Origin: M0027 sp021713415
GTDB lineage: Bacteria; Pseudomonadota; Gammaproteobacteria; Francisellales; Francisellaceae
Assembly (NCBI GenBank): GCA_021713415.1
Contig: JAKJJQ010000001.1
Location: forward strand, 87,469-151,468
Direction of reading: 5' to 3'
Length of the DNA: 64,000 nucleotides
The notes beneath the pieces are model-generated. The model was not told the DNA's origin and did not search any database. It saw only the letters and a program-made list of their open reading frames with translations. Position numbers and translations under genes: made by a program. Positions 38,093-45,514 of this stretch are shown piece after piece. Positions within the stretch are counted from its first letter, which is position 1. Each line of letters begins with the position of its first letter.

Positions 38093-38887
38093 TTATGACT
38101 TATAGCTTGTGCGCCACATTTTAGATACGTTATTGATTAGTTTTTCTCTTTTTTCTGTGGGCAAGGCCGTTAAAAACTGAAGTCCTGTTCTTTGTTCAAT
38201 GTTAGCAATTGAGACTCTGTATTTTATTACATTTTTCTTTTTAACACTGGCATTAGGCATAACAAAGGCAATTGCCTCATTTGTGATTGGCGCATAGATA
38301 ATTTTAAAGAAGTATTCAGGCACAAGAATTTTATTTTTACCAATTGTTTTATGATTTTTTGAATTTTTAAATATTGGGCCAGTGTAGACATAAACTTCTT
38401 TTTTATAACTAGTCCAGAATCTAACATCTTTTTCTAATTCTGCCCAACCTTGGCGGTTAAGTCCTGATTTTTGAGGAGACATATTTGAAAGGTAGAAAGA
38501 TTCTTTAGCTGATTCTTTAGAGAAATCCATAGCAGCATAAGGTGCTAGATGACCTCGATCGTAACCTGACTTTCGATAATCTGATAGCTCTGCCCTATAT
38601 TTAGCAGGAACAGCAGGGTCAGGTTGAAAATCATCATGACGTTTAATTTTGTTACTAACTGATTTGCTAGTTAATTTATATGCCACCCAACGAGGTTGTT
38701 TAGTATCATAGCTGTAGTCAACAATATAACCGTCACGACACAAATAAAGATTAGCATTAGCAGGGTTGCCATATCTAAGAAAGTTATGACAGTAGTTAGT
38801 AATAAGGGGTAGGGTAGTTACAGGCTGTGTATCGGCAAGAGAGATATTAAATATTAGGAAAAGTAATAGTACGATTGTTTTTTTCAT
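38093..38887 (-). CDS. Secreted DNA/RNA non-specific endonuclease
   Basis: Endonuclease_NS (NucA/EndA, beta-beta-alpha metal) family, 264 residues. The signal peptide ends near residue 18 (ISLA). The catalytic DRGH lies at residues 110-113 (GYDRGHLAPYAAM, H113 as general base), and the metal-binding Asn in FYLSNMSPQKSGLNRQGWAE (N144). Expected to act in the periplasm or outside the cell, in nutrient scavenging or degradation of foreign DNA. It is divergent from higB. Confidence 0.93.
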   Translation of the reverse strand: MKKTIVLLLFLIFNISLADTQPVTTLPLITNYCHNFLRYGNPANANLYLCRDGYIVDYSYDTKQPRWVAYKLTSKSVSNKIKRHDDFQPDPAVPAKYRAELSDYRKSGYDRGHLAPYAAMDFSKESAKESFYLSNMSPQKSGLNRQGWAELEKDVRFWTSYKKEVYVYTGPIFKNSKNHKTIGKNKILVPEYFFKIIYAPITNEAIAFVMPNASVKKKNVIKYRVSIANIEQRTGLQFLTALPTEKREKLINNVSKMWRTSYKS

Positions 38888-39052
38888 TTTAGATATTCCA
38901 TCTTTATAAATTCAAATTGATTCTACTTGATTGAATTTAAATGGATAATATTTTTTTATCATATACAGTTTGAACTTTATACTGTAACTCAAATAAATTA
39001 AATTGCTTAATTCGTCCAAGTTGCAATAGAGTCGAATAATTAATCATAAAAA

Positions 39053-39087
39053 CTTGTAATTATGACAAAATGTCATATAATTATAAT
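39053..39087 (+). promoter_or_regulatory. Probable higBA promoter and operator
   Basis: Perfect inverted repeat ATGACA-AAA-TGTCAT (39062-39076) next to TATAAT at 39076-39081 (and again at 39082-39087), with TTGTAA at 39054-39059 as a -35 at 16 bp. A HigA dimer bound here would cover the promoter. If this is the real promoter, the higB ATG at 39062 lies upstream of the RNA start. Confidence 0.5.
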
Positions 39088-39424
39088 TAAGAGTGGTAAG
39101 TGCAAAGTTGTAATTACATTGGAAATAGTTGGTTTAGAGATTGCTGATAAATTTTGTAGAAAGCATGCAAGAGCAAAAAAAAGCTTAAACCCTATTTTAA
39201 AACTGCTAAAAGAAAATACATTTAGCAATTTTAATAACTTAAGGAAAACATTTAAAACAGCTGATTACGTATATCATGTTTTTACAATTTTTGATGTGGC
39301 AGGTAATAATTATCGGATGGTTACAATCATTGATTATGAGTTTGGTATAGTTGAGATTAAATATATTTGGACTCATGCAGAATATGATACGAAGCAGATA
39401 ATTTTACAAAGAGGAGAAAAATAA
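39062..39424 (+). CDS. higB: HigB-type mRNA interferase toxin
   Basis: RelE-superfamily toxin of the HigB (PF09907-like) group. The homologous part runs from about residue 16: KHARAKKSLNPILKLLKENTF-SNFNNLRKTFKTADYV...VAGNNYRMVTIIDY...IWTHAEYDT. The first ~15 residues are extra and overlap an operator-like palindrome and -10 boxes, so the true start may be an internal non-ATG codon (TTG at 39119 is the only standard choice, with a poor ribosome site). It is followed after 1 bp by higA, giving the toxin-first order of hig loci. Confidence 0.85.
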   Translation: MTKCHIIIIKSGKCKVVITLEIVGLEIADKFCRKHARAKKSLNPILKLLKENTFSNFNNLRKTFKTADYVYHVFTIFDVAGNNYRMVTIIDYEFGIVEIKYIWTHAEYDTKQIILQRGEK

Positions 39425-39425
39425 G

Positions 39426-39824
39426 ATGTTGGCAGTTAAAGAAATTCAACAAAGATGGAAAGTTTTTCAGCCGTACCTTGATGCATGTAAGACAAAAAGG
39501 CAGTACCTAGAATCAAGAAAGTTACTAGCTAAGCTAATGAAATTACCTAAATCAGAAAAAACAAATGATGTTATTTCATTTGCTAAAAATCTTGGTCGTC
39601 AAATCGCTGCTTACGAAGAAACTTTATATGGTAAAATTGATTCTGAACCAAGAGAAATACTGCGATATTTAATACAAGAACATGGGTTAACACAATCAGA
39701 CCTTCCAGAAATTGGTAGTCAGTCATTAGTATCAAAAATTTTAAATGGTGAGAGAGAATTAACACGAACACATATTGATCATCTTTGTAAGAGGTTTAAC
39801 ATCTCTCCAATTACATTTTTTTAA
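39426..39824 (+). CDS. higA: HigA-type antitoxin
   Basis: 132 residues with a C-terminal XRE helix-turn-helix: LIQEHGLTQSDLPEIGSQSLVSKILNGERE in the Cro/CI pattern, ending RFNISPITFF. It neutralises HigB and probably represses the operon through the palindrome at 39062. AGGAG lies in the higB 3' end, about 10 bases before the ATG. Confidence 0.9.
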   Translation: MLAVKEIQQRWKVFQPYLDACKTKRQYLESRKLLAKLMKLPKSEKTNDVISFAKNLGRQIAAYEETLYGKIDSEPREILRYLIQEHGLTQSDLPEIGSQSLVSKILNGERELTRTHIDHLCKRFNISPITFF

Positions 39825-39853
39825 GTAAACATCCTATTTTTTGAAAAAATCTT

Positions 39854-39966
39854 TTAACTACTGCTTATTAATATCTCTCTTTTCCAATGATATAATGTTG
39901 CTCGCGAGACTTTAGCCATTTTCGTAAGATATGCAAATGTATAGTTAACCTCTTTGCATTTTTTGA
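39854..39966 (-). pseudogene. C-terminal remnant of a recombinase-like gene
   Basis: On the minus strand an open segment ends in KMAKVSRATLYHWKREI and a TAA stop. KVSRATLYHW is the helix-turn-helix pattern found at the C-terminus of serine recombinases and invertases. Upstream (towards 39965) the frame runs into an IS-end-like sequence, so the gene looks cut by an insertion. The family assignment is inference from about 35 residues. Confidence 0.4.
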
Positions 39967-39988
39967 CTCTGTTGCAACTTTGGCAAAT
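39965..39988 (+). mobile_element. Degenerate IS terminus
   Basis: GACTCTGTTGCAACTTTGGC resembles the end at 45409-45425 (GGTTCTGTTGCAAAAA) in the CTGTTGCAA core, which is common at IS6-like element ends. No transposase frame remains to its right; about 160 bp of AT-rich DNA follow before the next gene. Confidence 0.4.
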
Positions 39989-40148
39989 AATTTAATATAT
40001 AACATTCAAAATTAGCAATATTCTGAATTTCATTATGTTTCAGTTAAATATACTACGTAACGCTCGTTTTGTAGAACCTTCTTATAAATGTCTTTAATTA
40101 ATAGTTTTGTCTATCTTTATAGTTATATATTTTTTATTGGAGGTCTTT

Positions 40149-41165
40149 ATGAGAATTTCAAGTATTGAATATGACAAAAAAACATACAAAGTAAAAAGTC
40201 GTGAAGGTAAGAATCGTGAATTTAAAGAACGTTATATTCAAGAAGACTTACCAAAATATGCTAAAATAATGGCTTCCTTTGCAAATAATTCTGGTGGTAA
40301 ATTAATATTTGGTATCACTGATTCTCCTAGAACCCTTGTTGGTGAAAATAAGAATACGACCCCAGATGAACAACATATTTCTGAGTTCCTTGATAAATAT
40401 TTTAATCCAGAAATCAATTTTCAAATAATAGAAGAATATGATGATTCTTTAGATAAGTACATTTTTATTGTTGAAGTTTTTGAAGCAAATAAAAAGCCCA
40501 TTATTTGCAAAAAAAACAAGGAAATAGAGAAGAAAAGAAAGAAAATAATAATACTTCAAGATGGAGGAATATATTATAGATATACATCTTCTACAAAACT
40601 AATTCAACATGCTGAGCTACGTCATATTATAGATGAAGAAATTAATAAAATTTATGATTCATTGATTAAGAATATTAAGATTATACAGGACATTGGTTTA
40701 AATAATACGACTATTGTAAACAAAAATAATTTAATTCAAGGAGATACAACTGCACCAGTATATATGACAAAAGATCTAGCAAATGAAATGAACTGGGTTG
40801 ATGGGAAAAAAAGTACGTCTAAGACAAAAGATGCAAATAATGCTTATTATGTTGTCAGGAACATTGAACTGAAACAAGGAATACCTAAATATAAGCCAAC
40901 TGACTATAGTACAACACATCCATTAACCAAAACAGAGCTAGCGAAACAAACTAAAATTTCCAGCAACTATCTTAATGCAGTTACAGCAAACTTGGGAATA
41001 CTTAATAATCCTGATTATCACGTTCCACAGAGCCATGGAAAAAATATTTATCATAAATTTACTCAACATGCAAAAGAGAAGATATTAAATCACTATCCAA
41101 TAGATATGAAAAATCGAAATCAAATGATAATAGATTTGAATAAAACGTATCAGAAAAAACATTGA
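40149..41165 (+). CDS. AlbA_2 (Schlafen-type) domain protein
   Basis: 338 residues from ATG 40149, chosen because TGGAGG at 40138-40143 sits directly upstream; a TTG 14 codons earlier has no such site. The N-terminal domain is AlbA_2: EFKERYIQEDLPKYAKIMAS-FANNSGGKLIFGITD, then HAELRHIIDEEI. The C-terminus (HPLTKTELAKQTKISSNYL onward) looks like a winged helix. Such proteins act as transcription regulators or as parts of defence systems; which one applies cannot be told here. It stands alone in the accessory island. Confidence 0.82.
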   Translation: MRISSIEYDKKTYKVKSREGKNREFKERYIQEDLPKYAKIMASFANNSGGKLIFGITDSPRTLVGENKNTTPDEQHISEFLDKYFNPEINFQIIEEYDDSLDKYIFIVEVFEANKKPIICKKNKEIEKKRKKIIILQDGGIYYRYTSSTKLIQHAELRHIIDEEINKIYDSLIKNIKIIQDIGLNNTTIVNKNNLIQGDTTAPVYMTKDLANEMNWVDGKKSTSKTKDANNAYYVVRNIELKQGIPKYKPTDYSTTHPLTKTELAKQTKISSNYLNAVTANLGILNNPDYHVPQSHGKNIYHKFTQHAKEKILNHYPIDMKNRNQMIIDLNKTYQKKH

Positions 41166-41318
41166 GATATGTAGTAATTTCCGCTTTATGGTGATTGAAA
41201 AAAGTTTTTATTAAAATCTCAGCTAATGCTCAAGAATCTTATTTTACATATCGTCATATTTTGAAAATTTCACTTAAAAATGTTAACTGTTCCATAAAAC
41301 GTTACTTTCGGAGGACAA

Positions 41319-41813
41319 ATGATAAAGTCAGAAATTAAGAAGCTTTCCGTAAGCGGGTTAGATACTGTTGGCAAATTAAGTTTTTTATCCTGTTATGATA
41401 TATTTGAAAATAAAAATATGGATAGGTACATGTATATTGGACACTGCCATTGTGGTAACGTAAAGTTAACTATTCCACAATTAACTGGAAAAGCAACAAG
41501 ATGTAATTGTACAATTTGTAGCCGATATTCAGCCATATGGGGATATTTTAAAGAAAAAGATGTCATCGTATCAGTAGGTGAGTTGGGTATATCAGGTTAT
41601 AGCTATGGAGAGAAAACAATTAACTTTATAAGTTGTAACAAATGTCACTGTATTACACATTATATCTCAATACCATCATCTCCAGATGCAAAACTTGCAG
41701 TTAACTATAGAATGTTTGATGCTAAATTACTTTCAAAAATTGAGTTTCGTTACTTTGATGGAGCTAAATCTTGGAAAAGTATGAAAAAGAAATATTGGAT
41801 TCAAGATGGGTAA
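41319..41813 (+). CDS. GFA/CENP-V fold zinc protein
   Basis: Member of the GFA (glutathione-dependent formaldehyde-activating enzyme-like) family, 164 residues. The zinc ligands are visible: GHCHCGNVKL, TRCNCTICSRYSAIWG and SCNKCHC. Family proteins usually begin at the MYIGHCHCG stretch; here about 37 extra residues precede it. The start at 41319 has a good GGAGGA. Part of the extra N-terminus (bases 41343-41364) resembles the ~25-bp repeat family of this island, so the extension may derive from repeat DNA. Substrate unknown. Confidence 0.8.
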   Translation: MIKSEIKKLSVSGLDTVGKLSFLSCYDIFENKNMDRYMYIGHCHCGNVKLTIPQLTGKATRCNCTICSRYSAIWGYFKEKDVIVSVGELGISGYSYGEKTINFISCNKCHCITHYISIPSSPDAKLAVNYRMFDAKLLSKIEFRYFDGAKSWKSMKKKYWIQDG

Positions 41814-41832
41814 ATACCTTTTAATTCGTCAA

Positions 41833-41865
41833 CAGTATCGGGTTATTTTACAGAGTGTTTCAAAC
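41833..41865 (-). repeat. Island repeat R2 (inverted copy)
   Basis: Reads on the minus strand as GTTTGAAACACTCTGTAAAA followed by TAACCCGATACTG. It belongs to the family GTTTRAAACNYTCYGTAAAA with copies at 43004, 43746 and 43846-43883. It lies just past the 3' end of the rpn fragment at 41917. Confidence 0.6.
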
Positions 41866-41916
41866 AAAATTAATTACGAATAATTTGTAAGATAATTTAG
41901 GAATAAATAGGAAAAA

Positions 41917-42007
41917 TTAACGTTTCTTTTTAGTAGCAATGCTATTTTTAAGCTCAAGAACAGTTGTTTTCTCAAGGCCAGTTATAGTTACGACTTTATC
42001 AATAGAG
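41917..42007 (-). pseudogene. 3' end of an rpn gene, cut by assembly gap
   Basis: The last ~29 codons are homologous to the end of the intact rpn gene at 43928 (SIDKVVTITGLEKTTVLELK and the KKKR tail). It stops at the 10-N gap, so the break is an assembly break, not proof of a biological truncation. The matching 5' part may be at 45515-46252. Confidence 0.85.
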
Positions 42008-42017
42008 NNNNNNNNNN
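42008..42017. other. Assembly gap (10 N)
   Basis: Ten undefined bases separate an rpn 3' end from an open frame reading in the opposite direction. True gap length and contig order are unknown. Confidence 0.99.
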
Positions 42018-42998
42018 GTTGAGTGTGTAGCGTGCTTTAAATCTAATGAACAATTTGATAAACCACTCTTATTAAAGGTTTTAAAAAATGCGTGTGAAGA
42101 TACAGCTACGCTAACAATATTAGTTGTTGTTGCGATAACTATCTTTAGTGATACTAGGCAAGACATTATAAAGCTATTATTTTTACCTGCTCTTGAAAAA
42201 TTAACAAGCTTAAAAGCTACTGACTGGGTTTATGAAACTTGGTTTATGAAAGATCAAGTTAATAGTATTTTTGCAAAACTAAATTCAGATGAGAGGCATA
42301 AAATATTATCAAATTTGCTTTGTTTAGAAAGAATTGATTATAAAGCGGAAGCAATTCTTATTCCGATTGCCAATAACTTTCCAAAGGAAGTTATAGAATT
42401 TTTTAAACAGCGTATTGATACAGAAAAGAACCAAGATGATGCAACAAATAATTATGAATCAATACCATTTAATTTCCATCAGTTAGGGAAATCACTTTCT
42501 AACCATGTTGATATCATATTAGATAGTGTTAGCAATTGGTATAATGAGAATTATGAGTTATTTCGCTTTTATGGTGCAAACTTGGTATCTAATATTTTTT
42601 CACAATATACATTTCTATTAGACTTTAAATTACGCATATTAATATCAAATAATATTGAAAATAATTATAATATAGTAATGGCAATTTTACACAATTATAA
42701 AGGTACACTTAAAATAAACGATATCTGTAAATATCTTGTGTTATCTTTGCCAGAAGATAGTGAGTTATTAGATCGGGTTTTTAGTATTTTTCTTTCCACT
42801 GGTATAGTGGAAGGAGATTTTGGCTTAGCTAATAAATGGAATCAGACAAAAAATGAACTTTCTTCTTGGCTTGAAGATCCAAACTTGAAAGTAAAAAACT
42901 TTGCTAAAAAGTATACAAATATACTAGATCAGCAAATCAAACAAGAACAAGGGAAGGCAGAAGAACGTTTAGAACTTAGGAAAAGAAGTGACGATTAG
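42018..42998 (+). CDS. C-terminal part of a large unknown protein, 5' end lost in gap
   Basis: The frame is open from the first base after the gap (VECVACFKSNEQFDKPLLLK...), 76 codons before the first good ATG at 42246, so the gene starts beyond the gap and at least 326 residues are C-terminal. The sequence is helical with HEAT-like character: RIDYKAEAILIPIANNFPKE, LDSVSNWYNENYELFRFYGA, and LEDPNLKVKNFAKKYTNILD before a charged tail. This resembles the C-terminal helical regions of large antiphage or STAND-type NTPases. That resemblance is by eye only; no NTPase motif is present in the visible part. Confidence 0.7.
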   Translation, partial: VECVACFKSNEQFDKPLLLKVLKNACEDTATLTILVVVAITIFSDTRQDIIKLLFLPALEKLTSLKATDWVYETWFMKDQVNSIFAKLNSDERHKILSNLLCLERIDYKAEAILIPIANNFPKEVIEFFKQRIDTEKNQDDATNNYESIPFNFHQLGKSLSNHVDIILDSVSNWYNENYELFRFYGANLVSNIFSQYTFLLDFKLRILISNNIENNYNIVMAILHNYKGTLKINDICKYLVLSLPEDSELLDRVFSIFLSTGIVEGDFGLANKWNQTKNELSSWLEDPNLKVKNFAKKYTNILDQQIKQEQGKAEERLELRKRSDD

Positions 42999-43003
42999 TG
43001 ATA

Positions 43004-43035
43004 GTTTAAAACTCTCCGTAAAACAGACATTGAGG
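43004..43035 (+). repeat. Island repeat R3 (direct copy)
   Basis: GTTTAAAACTCTCCGTAAAA followed by CAGACATTGAG. It matches R4 at 43746-43775 in the same orientation over about 29 bp with few differences. R3 and R4 flank the hicAB module. Confidence 0.65.
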
Positions 43036-43096
43036 CTATTTTTTATTCAACATATCAAAACAGTACAATAACAATATAAAACTGACGTATGCAGTT

Positions 43097-43142
43097 TTGA
43101 CATATTAGCCTGCTTGATATATAGTATCATTATTGATACTAT
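43097..43142 (+). promoter_or_regulatory. hicAB promoter with overlapping palindromic operator
   Basis: TTGACA (43097-43102), 17-bp spacer, TATAGT (43120-43125) is a near-consensus sigma-70 promoter. A perfect inverted repeat ATAGTATCA-TTAT-TGATACTAT (43121-43142) overlaps the -10 box and the RNA start. The HicB C-terminal DNA-binding domain is the likely ligand. Confidence 0.8.
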
Positions 43143-43146
43143 TATA

Positions 43147-43413
43147 ATGAGCGATCTATTAAATATGGGTACTAAAAAAGTTTTGCTACAAATGAAAAAC
43201 AACCCCAATAATGTTCGTTTTAATGATCTTGTAAAAGTGTGTGCAGAATATTTTGGTGAACCTAGACAATCTGGCAGTAGTCATATGATATTTAAAACAC
43301 CTTGGGTTGGTGATCCCCGAATTAATATTCAAAACGCCAATGGGAAAGCTAAAGCATACCAAGTAAAGCAAGTATTGTTAGCTATTAAAAAACTGGAGGG
43401 TATTGAAAAATGA
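43147..43413 (+). CDS. hicA: HicA-type toxin
   Basis: HicA/YcfA-like mRNA interferase. NPNNVRFNDLVKVCAEYFGE, then RQSGSSHMIFKTPWVGDPRI (with the catalytic His) and YQVKQVLLAIKKLE are family hallmarks. The expected RNA start near 43132 leaves ATG 43147 or ATG 43162 as starts; upstream codons lie inside the promoter. Neither has a strong ribosome site. It overlaps hicB by 4 bp (ATGA). Confidence 0.85.
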   Translation: MSDLLNMGTKKVLLQMKNNPNNVRFNDLVKVCAEYFGEPRQSGSSHMIFKTPWVGDPRINIQNANGKAKAYQVKQVLLAIKKLEGIEK

Positions 43414-43736
43414 ATACTGATCATTATACATATCGTGTGACTTGGTCGAAAGAAGATAATGAATATATTGGCTTATGTGCTGAATTTCCTTCATTATCTT
43501 GGCTTGATGCATCTCCAGAGAAAGCATTAGAAGGGATACGTGCTGTTGTACATGATGTTTTGCTTGATATGCAAACATCAGGTGAAAAAATTCCATCACC
43601 ATTATCTGAGAAAAATTATAGTGGTAACTTTATGGTAAGAATACCACCAGAGACACATAGAAGTTTAGCCATTAAAGCTGCAGAAGAAGGAATTAGTCTT
43701 AATCGACTTGTCAGTTCAAAATTAACAGCTTTGTAG
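43410..43736 (+). CDS. hicB: HicB-type antitoxin
   Basis: 108 residues: an N-terminal HicB fold (YRVTWSKEDNEYIGLCAEFP-SLSWLDASPEKALEGIRAVV) and a C-terminal ribbon-helix-helix (NFMVRIPPETHRSLAIKAAE-EGISLNRLV). The antitoxin follows the toxin, with GGAGG about 12 bases upstream. The RHH domain explains the palindrome in the promoter. Confidence 0.92.
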   Translation: MNTDHYTYRVTWSKEDNEYIGLCAEFPSLSWLDASPEKALEGIRAVVHDVLLDMQTSGEKIPSPLSEKNYSGNFMVRIPPETHRSLAIKAAEEGISLNRLVSSKLTAL

Positions 43737-43745
43737 TATCTATAC

Positions 43746-43775
43746 GCTTAAACTTTCCGTAAAACAAACGTTGAG
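43746..43775 (+). repeat. Island repeat R4 (direct copy)
   Basis: GCTTAAACTTTCCGTAAAAC followed by AAACGTTGAG; direct relative of R3. With R5 (inverted, 43846-43883) it bounds a ~138-bp segment that looks like a MITE or an imperfect palindrome. No gene lies between R4 and R5. Confidence 0.65.
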
Positions 43776-43845
43776 ATCAACTTCAGCATCTAAAATAATA
43801 TGACTTAATATCAATTAGTTATAATTTTAAAATAGTCAAAACATT

Positions 43846-43883
43846 CAGTAAACGGGTTATTTTACGGAAGGTTTTAAACGGAG
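43846..43883 (-). repeat. Island repeat R5 (inverted copy)
   Basis: On the minus strand CGTTTAAAACCTTCCGTAAA followed by ATAACCCGTTTACTG. It is close to R2 at 41833, and both lie the same distance beyond an rpn stop codon, so this flank was copied with the rpn gene. Confidence 0.65.
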
Positions 43884-43927
43884 TTAATTAATGATAATTT
43901 ATAACGACTTTAGGAATTAATAAAAAA

Positions 43928-44890
43928 TTAACGTTTCTTTTTAGTAGCAATGCTATTTTTAAGCTCAAGAACAGTTGTTTTCTCAAGGCCAGTTATAGTT
44001 ACGACTTTATCAATAGAGTCGCCATATTTTAGCATGTTAATGGCCATCTCCTGTGCTTTTTGAATAGCACCCTGTTCAAGTCCTTGTTTTTTAGCGTTAG
44101 CTTCTCTTTTTTCTAAATAATTCATAAATTCACCGTCAGTATTTTTGTTGATTACATTGATCAATTTATCTACTGATTTTTTGTTAGGTTTATCTTGATC
44201 TTCTATATATGATAATACCTGATTTAGCAGTTTTTCGCTAGAAGTTAAGAAATAAAGTGATTGATTAGGATTATTAATTAACCATTCAGTGAGCTTTTTG
44301 ATTAAATTATCTTTGTTGTATTTTAGTAGAAATTCAAATAATAGTTCAGGGTTAAGTTGCGCCATTTGCTCTTTGGTCATGACAGTTAAATCAATTAACT
44401 CAAAACTATTAAAGGCGTATTTTTTAGCAAGCTCGACATCTTCGAATAGATCATAAACTGAATTGGAATAAGGATAGGGCGAAGTTTCACCATGATAAAA
44501 TACTAGAGTAATTACGATAGGGAGCTTATCATTGCCAGCATCTAAATGTCCTTGCATAATTTGAATTTCATAAGTTAAGTTTCTAAAAGGCATTAAGTAA
44601 TCAGGTGAGGACTGATGCTCAAACAACCAATAAAAATAAGCATCTTTGTCTTTAATTTTTACCTTATAAAGCATATCACTAGCAAGCTTGCCAAGCGTGT
44701 GTTTTATAAATTCGGTAGGCATAGGCTCAAGTGTTGAGAAATCCACATGCTTAATTAATGACTTTGGTAGATGTGTTTTTAATGAAATTTCAGCCTTTTT
44801 CTTATTGCTTAAATTAGCTTTGAATAGGGCGTCGTGTGGTTGAGTAATTGAATCTGATTTTGTCTTTTTAGCCACAATTGGCAAGTCCAT
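43928..44890 (-). CDS. Rpn family recombination-promoting nuclease
   Basis: Rpn/Transposase_31 protein (PF04754 type), 320 residues and complete. The family opening HDALFKANLSN (D20), then SDMLYKVKIKDKDAYFYWLF-EHQSSPDYLMPFR supplies the PD-(D/E)XK-type core (D72, E91, Q93). The tail is charged (KREANAKKQGLEQGAIQKAQ). In E. coli Rpn proteins are DNA endonucleases that promote RecA-independent recombination, have been linked to phage defence, and can make a shorter internal product. A small gene lies 58 bp before it on the same strand; the pair is duplicated at 45515-46519. Confidence 0.9.
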   Translation of the reverse strand: MDLPIVAKKTKSDSITQPHDALFKANLSNKKKAEISLKTHLPKSLIKHVDFSTLEPMPTEFIKHTLGKLASDMLYKVKIKDKDAYFYWLFEHQSSPDYLMPFRNLTYEIQIMQGHLDAGNDKLPIVITLVFYHGETSPYPYSNSVYDLFEDVELAKKYAFNSFELIDLTVMTKEQMAQLNPELLFEFLLKYNKDNLIKKLTEWLINNPNQSLYFLTSSEKLLNQVLSYIEDQDKPNKKSVDKLINVINKNTDGEFMNYLEKREANAKKQGLEQGAIQKAQEMAINMLKYGDSIDKVVTITGLEKTTVLELKNSIATKKKR

Positions 44891-44948
44891 TATAAATTGA
44901 AGATGATAAGGTTATTATACCATTCTTTAACGAATTAATGTATCAATC

Positions 44949-45158
44949 TTAAATAATTTCATAGCCATGACTCTTGCGAGTTTTAATGATTTTTGCAATT
45001 AGGCTTTGACCTGATATTTCATTGTCTACCAGATGAGTTTGTTGATTACCAATTTTAGAAAATTTAGAACCCCATGTACAAATAACACACCATTGATCAA
45101 ACAAATCTTTGGTCAAGTTAATTAAATAGTAGCGTTTGTTAGTTTCAAGTCTAATCAT
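44949..45158 (-). CDS. Small conserved protein preceding rpn, copy 1
   Basis: 69 residues from ATG 45158, chosen because the paralogue starts at the same codon. Sequence MIRLETNKRYYLINLTKDLF-DQWCVICTWGSKFSKIG ending KIIKTRKSHGYEII. The YYLINLTKDLFDQW...TWGS pattern recalls WGR-type domains, and the C-terminal half (GQSLIAKIIKTRKSHGY) is basic. Function unknown; linkage to rpn in both copies suggests a functional pair. Confidence 0.7.
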   Translation of the reverse strand: MIRLETNKRYYLINLTKDLFDQWCVICTWGSKFSKIGNQQTHLVDNEISGQSLIAKIIKTRKSHGYEII

Positions 45159-45347
45159 GAGCTTAAATCCAAAAATATACAGCAAATATATCATGAAAAT
45201 ATATGAATAACACGATTGATATCATATAGATATTAACTTAGTATGCAAGTACAGGCACAGTACTTAAAAGAATAGAGAGAGAAACGATGTCACGGGTGGA
45301 ATTGCTGTGTCTGTTTTTAGCAATATAATTTTAATAAGCTAATGGTT
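45159..45347. other. Intergenic region before truncated lipoprotein
   Basis: AT-rich region with no supported gene. It contains the upstream region of the small rpn-linked gene (minus) and the leader of the lipoprotein fragment (plus). Confidence 0.5.
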
Positions 45348-45440
45348 ATGTCTTTAATTAAGTATTTGTCAGTTTTAGTATGTTTGTGTTTAGTAGGATG
45401 CTCTGTGAGGTTCTGTTGCAAAAAATTGTCACTTTGCTAA
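45348..45440 (+). pseudogene. Truncated lipoprotein gene interrupted by IS end
   Basis: The ATG opens a typical lipoprotein signal peptide, MSLIKYLSVLVCLCLVGCS, with lipobox LVGC. After about 20 codons the frame passes into an IS terminus (from 45409) and stops at 45438-45440. The original gene was therefore cut by insertion; its remainder is not seen in the window. Confidence 0.65.
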
Positions 45441-45504
45441 ACTTCTGCCAAATTAAGCATAGGATGTTTTAAATGATCAGTTTCAAATGGCGTCATTTTA
45501 ATAA
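45409..45504 (-). mobile_element. IS end with C-terminus of its transposase
   Basis: A terminus GGTTCTGTTGCAAAAA (45409-45425) is followed inward by a minus-strand frame that ends MTPFETDHLKHPMLNLAEV with its stop at 45437-45439. The geometry (stop about 15-30 bp inside the terminus) is that of an IS. The element continues into the gap. The family is uncertain; the terminus resembles IS6-like ends. Confidence 0.55.
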
Positions 45505-45514
45505 NNNNNNNNNN
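45505..45514. other. Assembly gap (10 N)
   Basis: Ten undefined bases between an IS transposase C-terminus and the N-terminal part of an rpn gene. An apparent continuous frame across the gap is an artefact. Confidence 0.99.

Noticed and set aside
42246..42998. A complete gene starting at ATG 42246
   Set aside because: The frame is open 76 codons upstream to the gap, so this ATG is internal.
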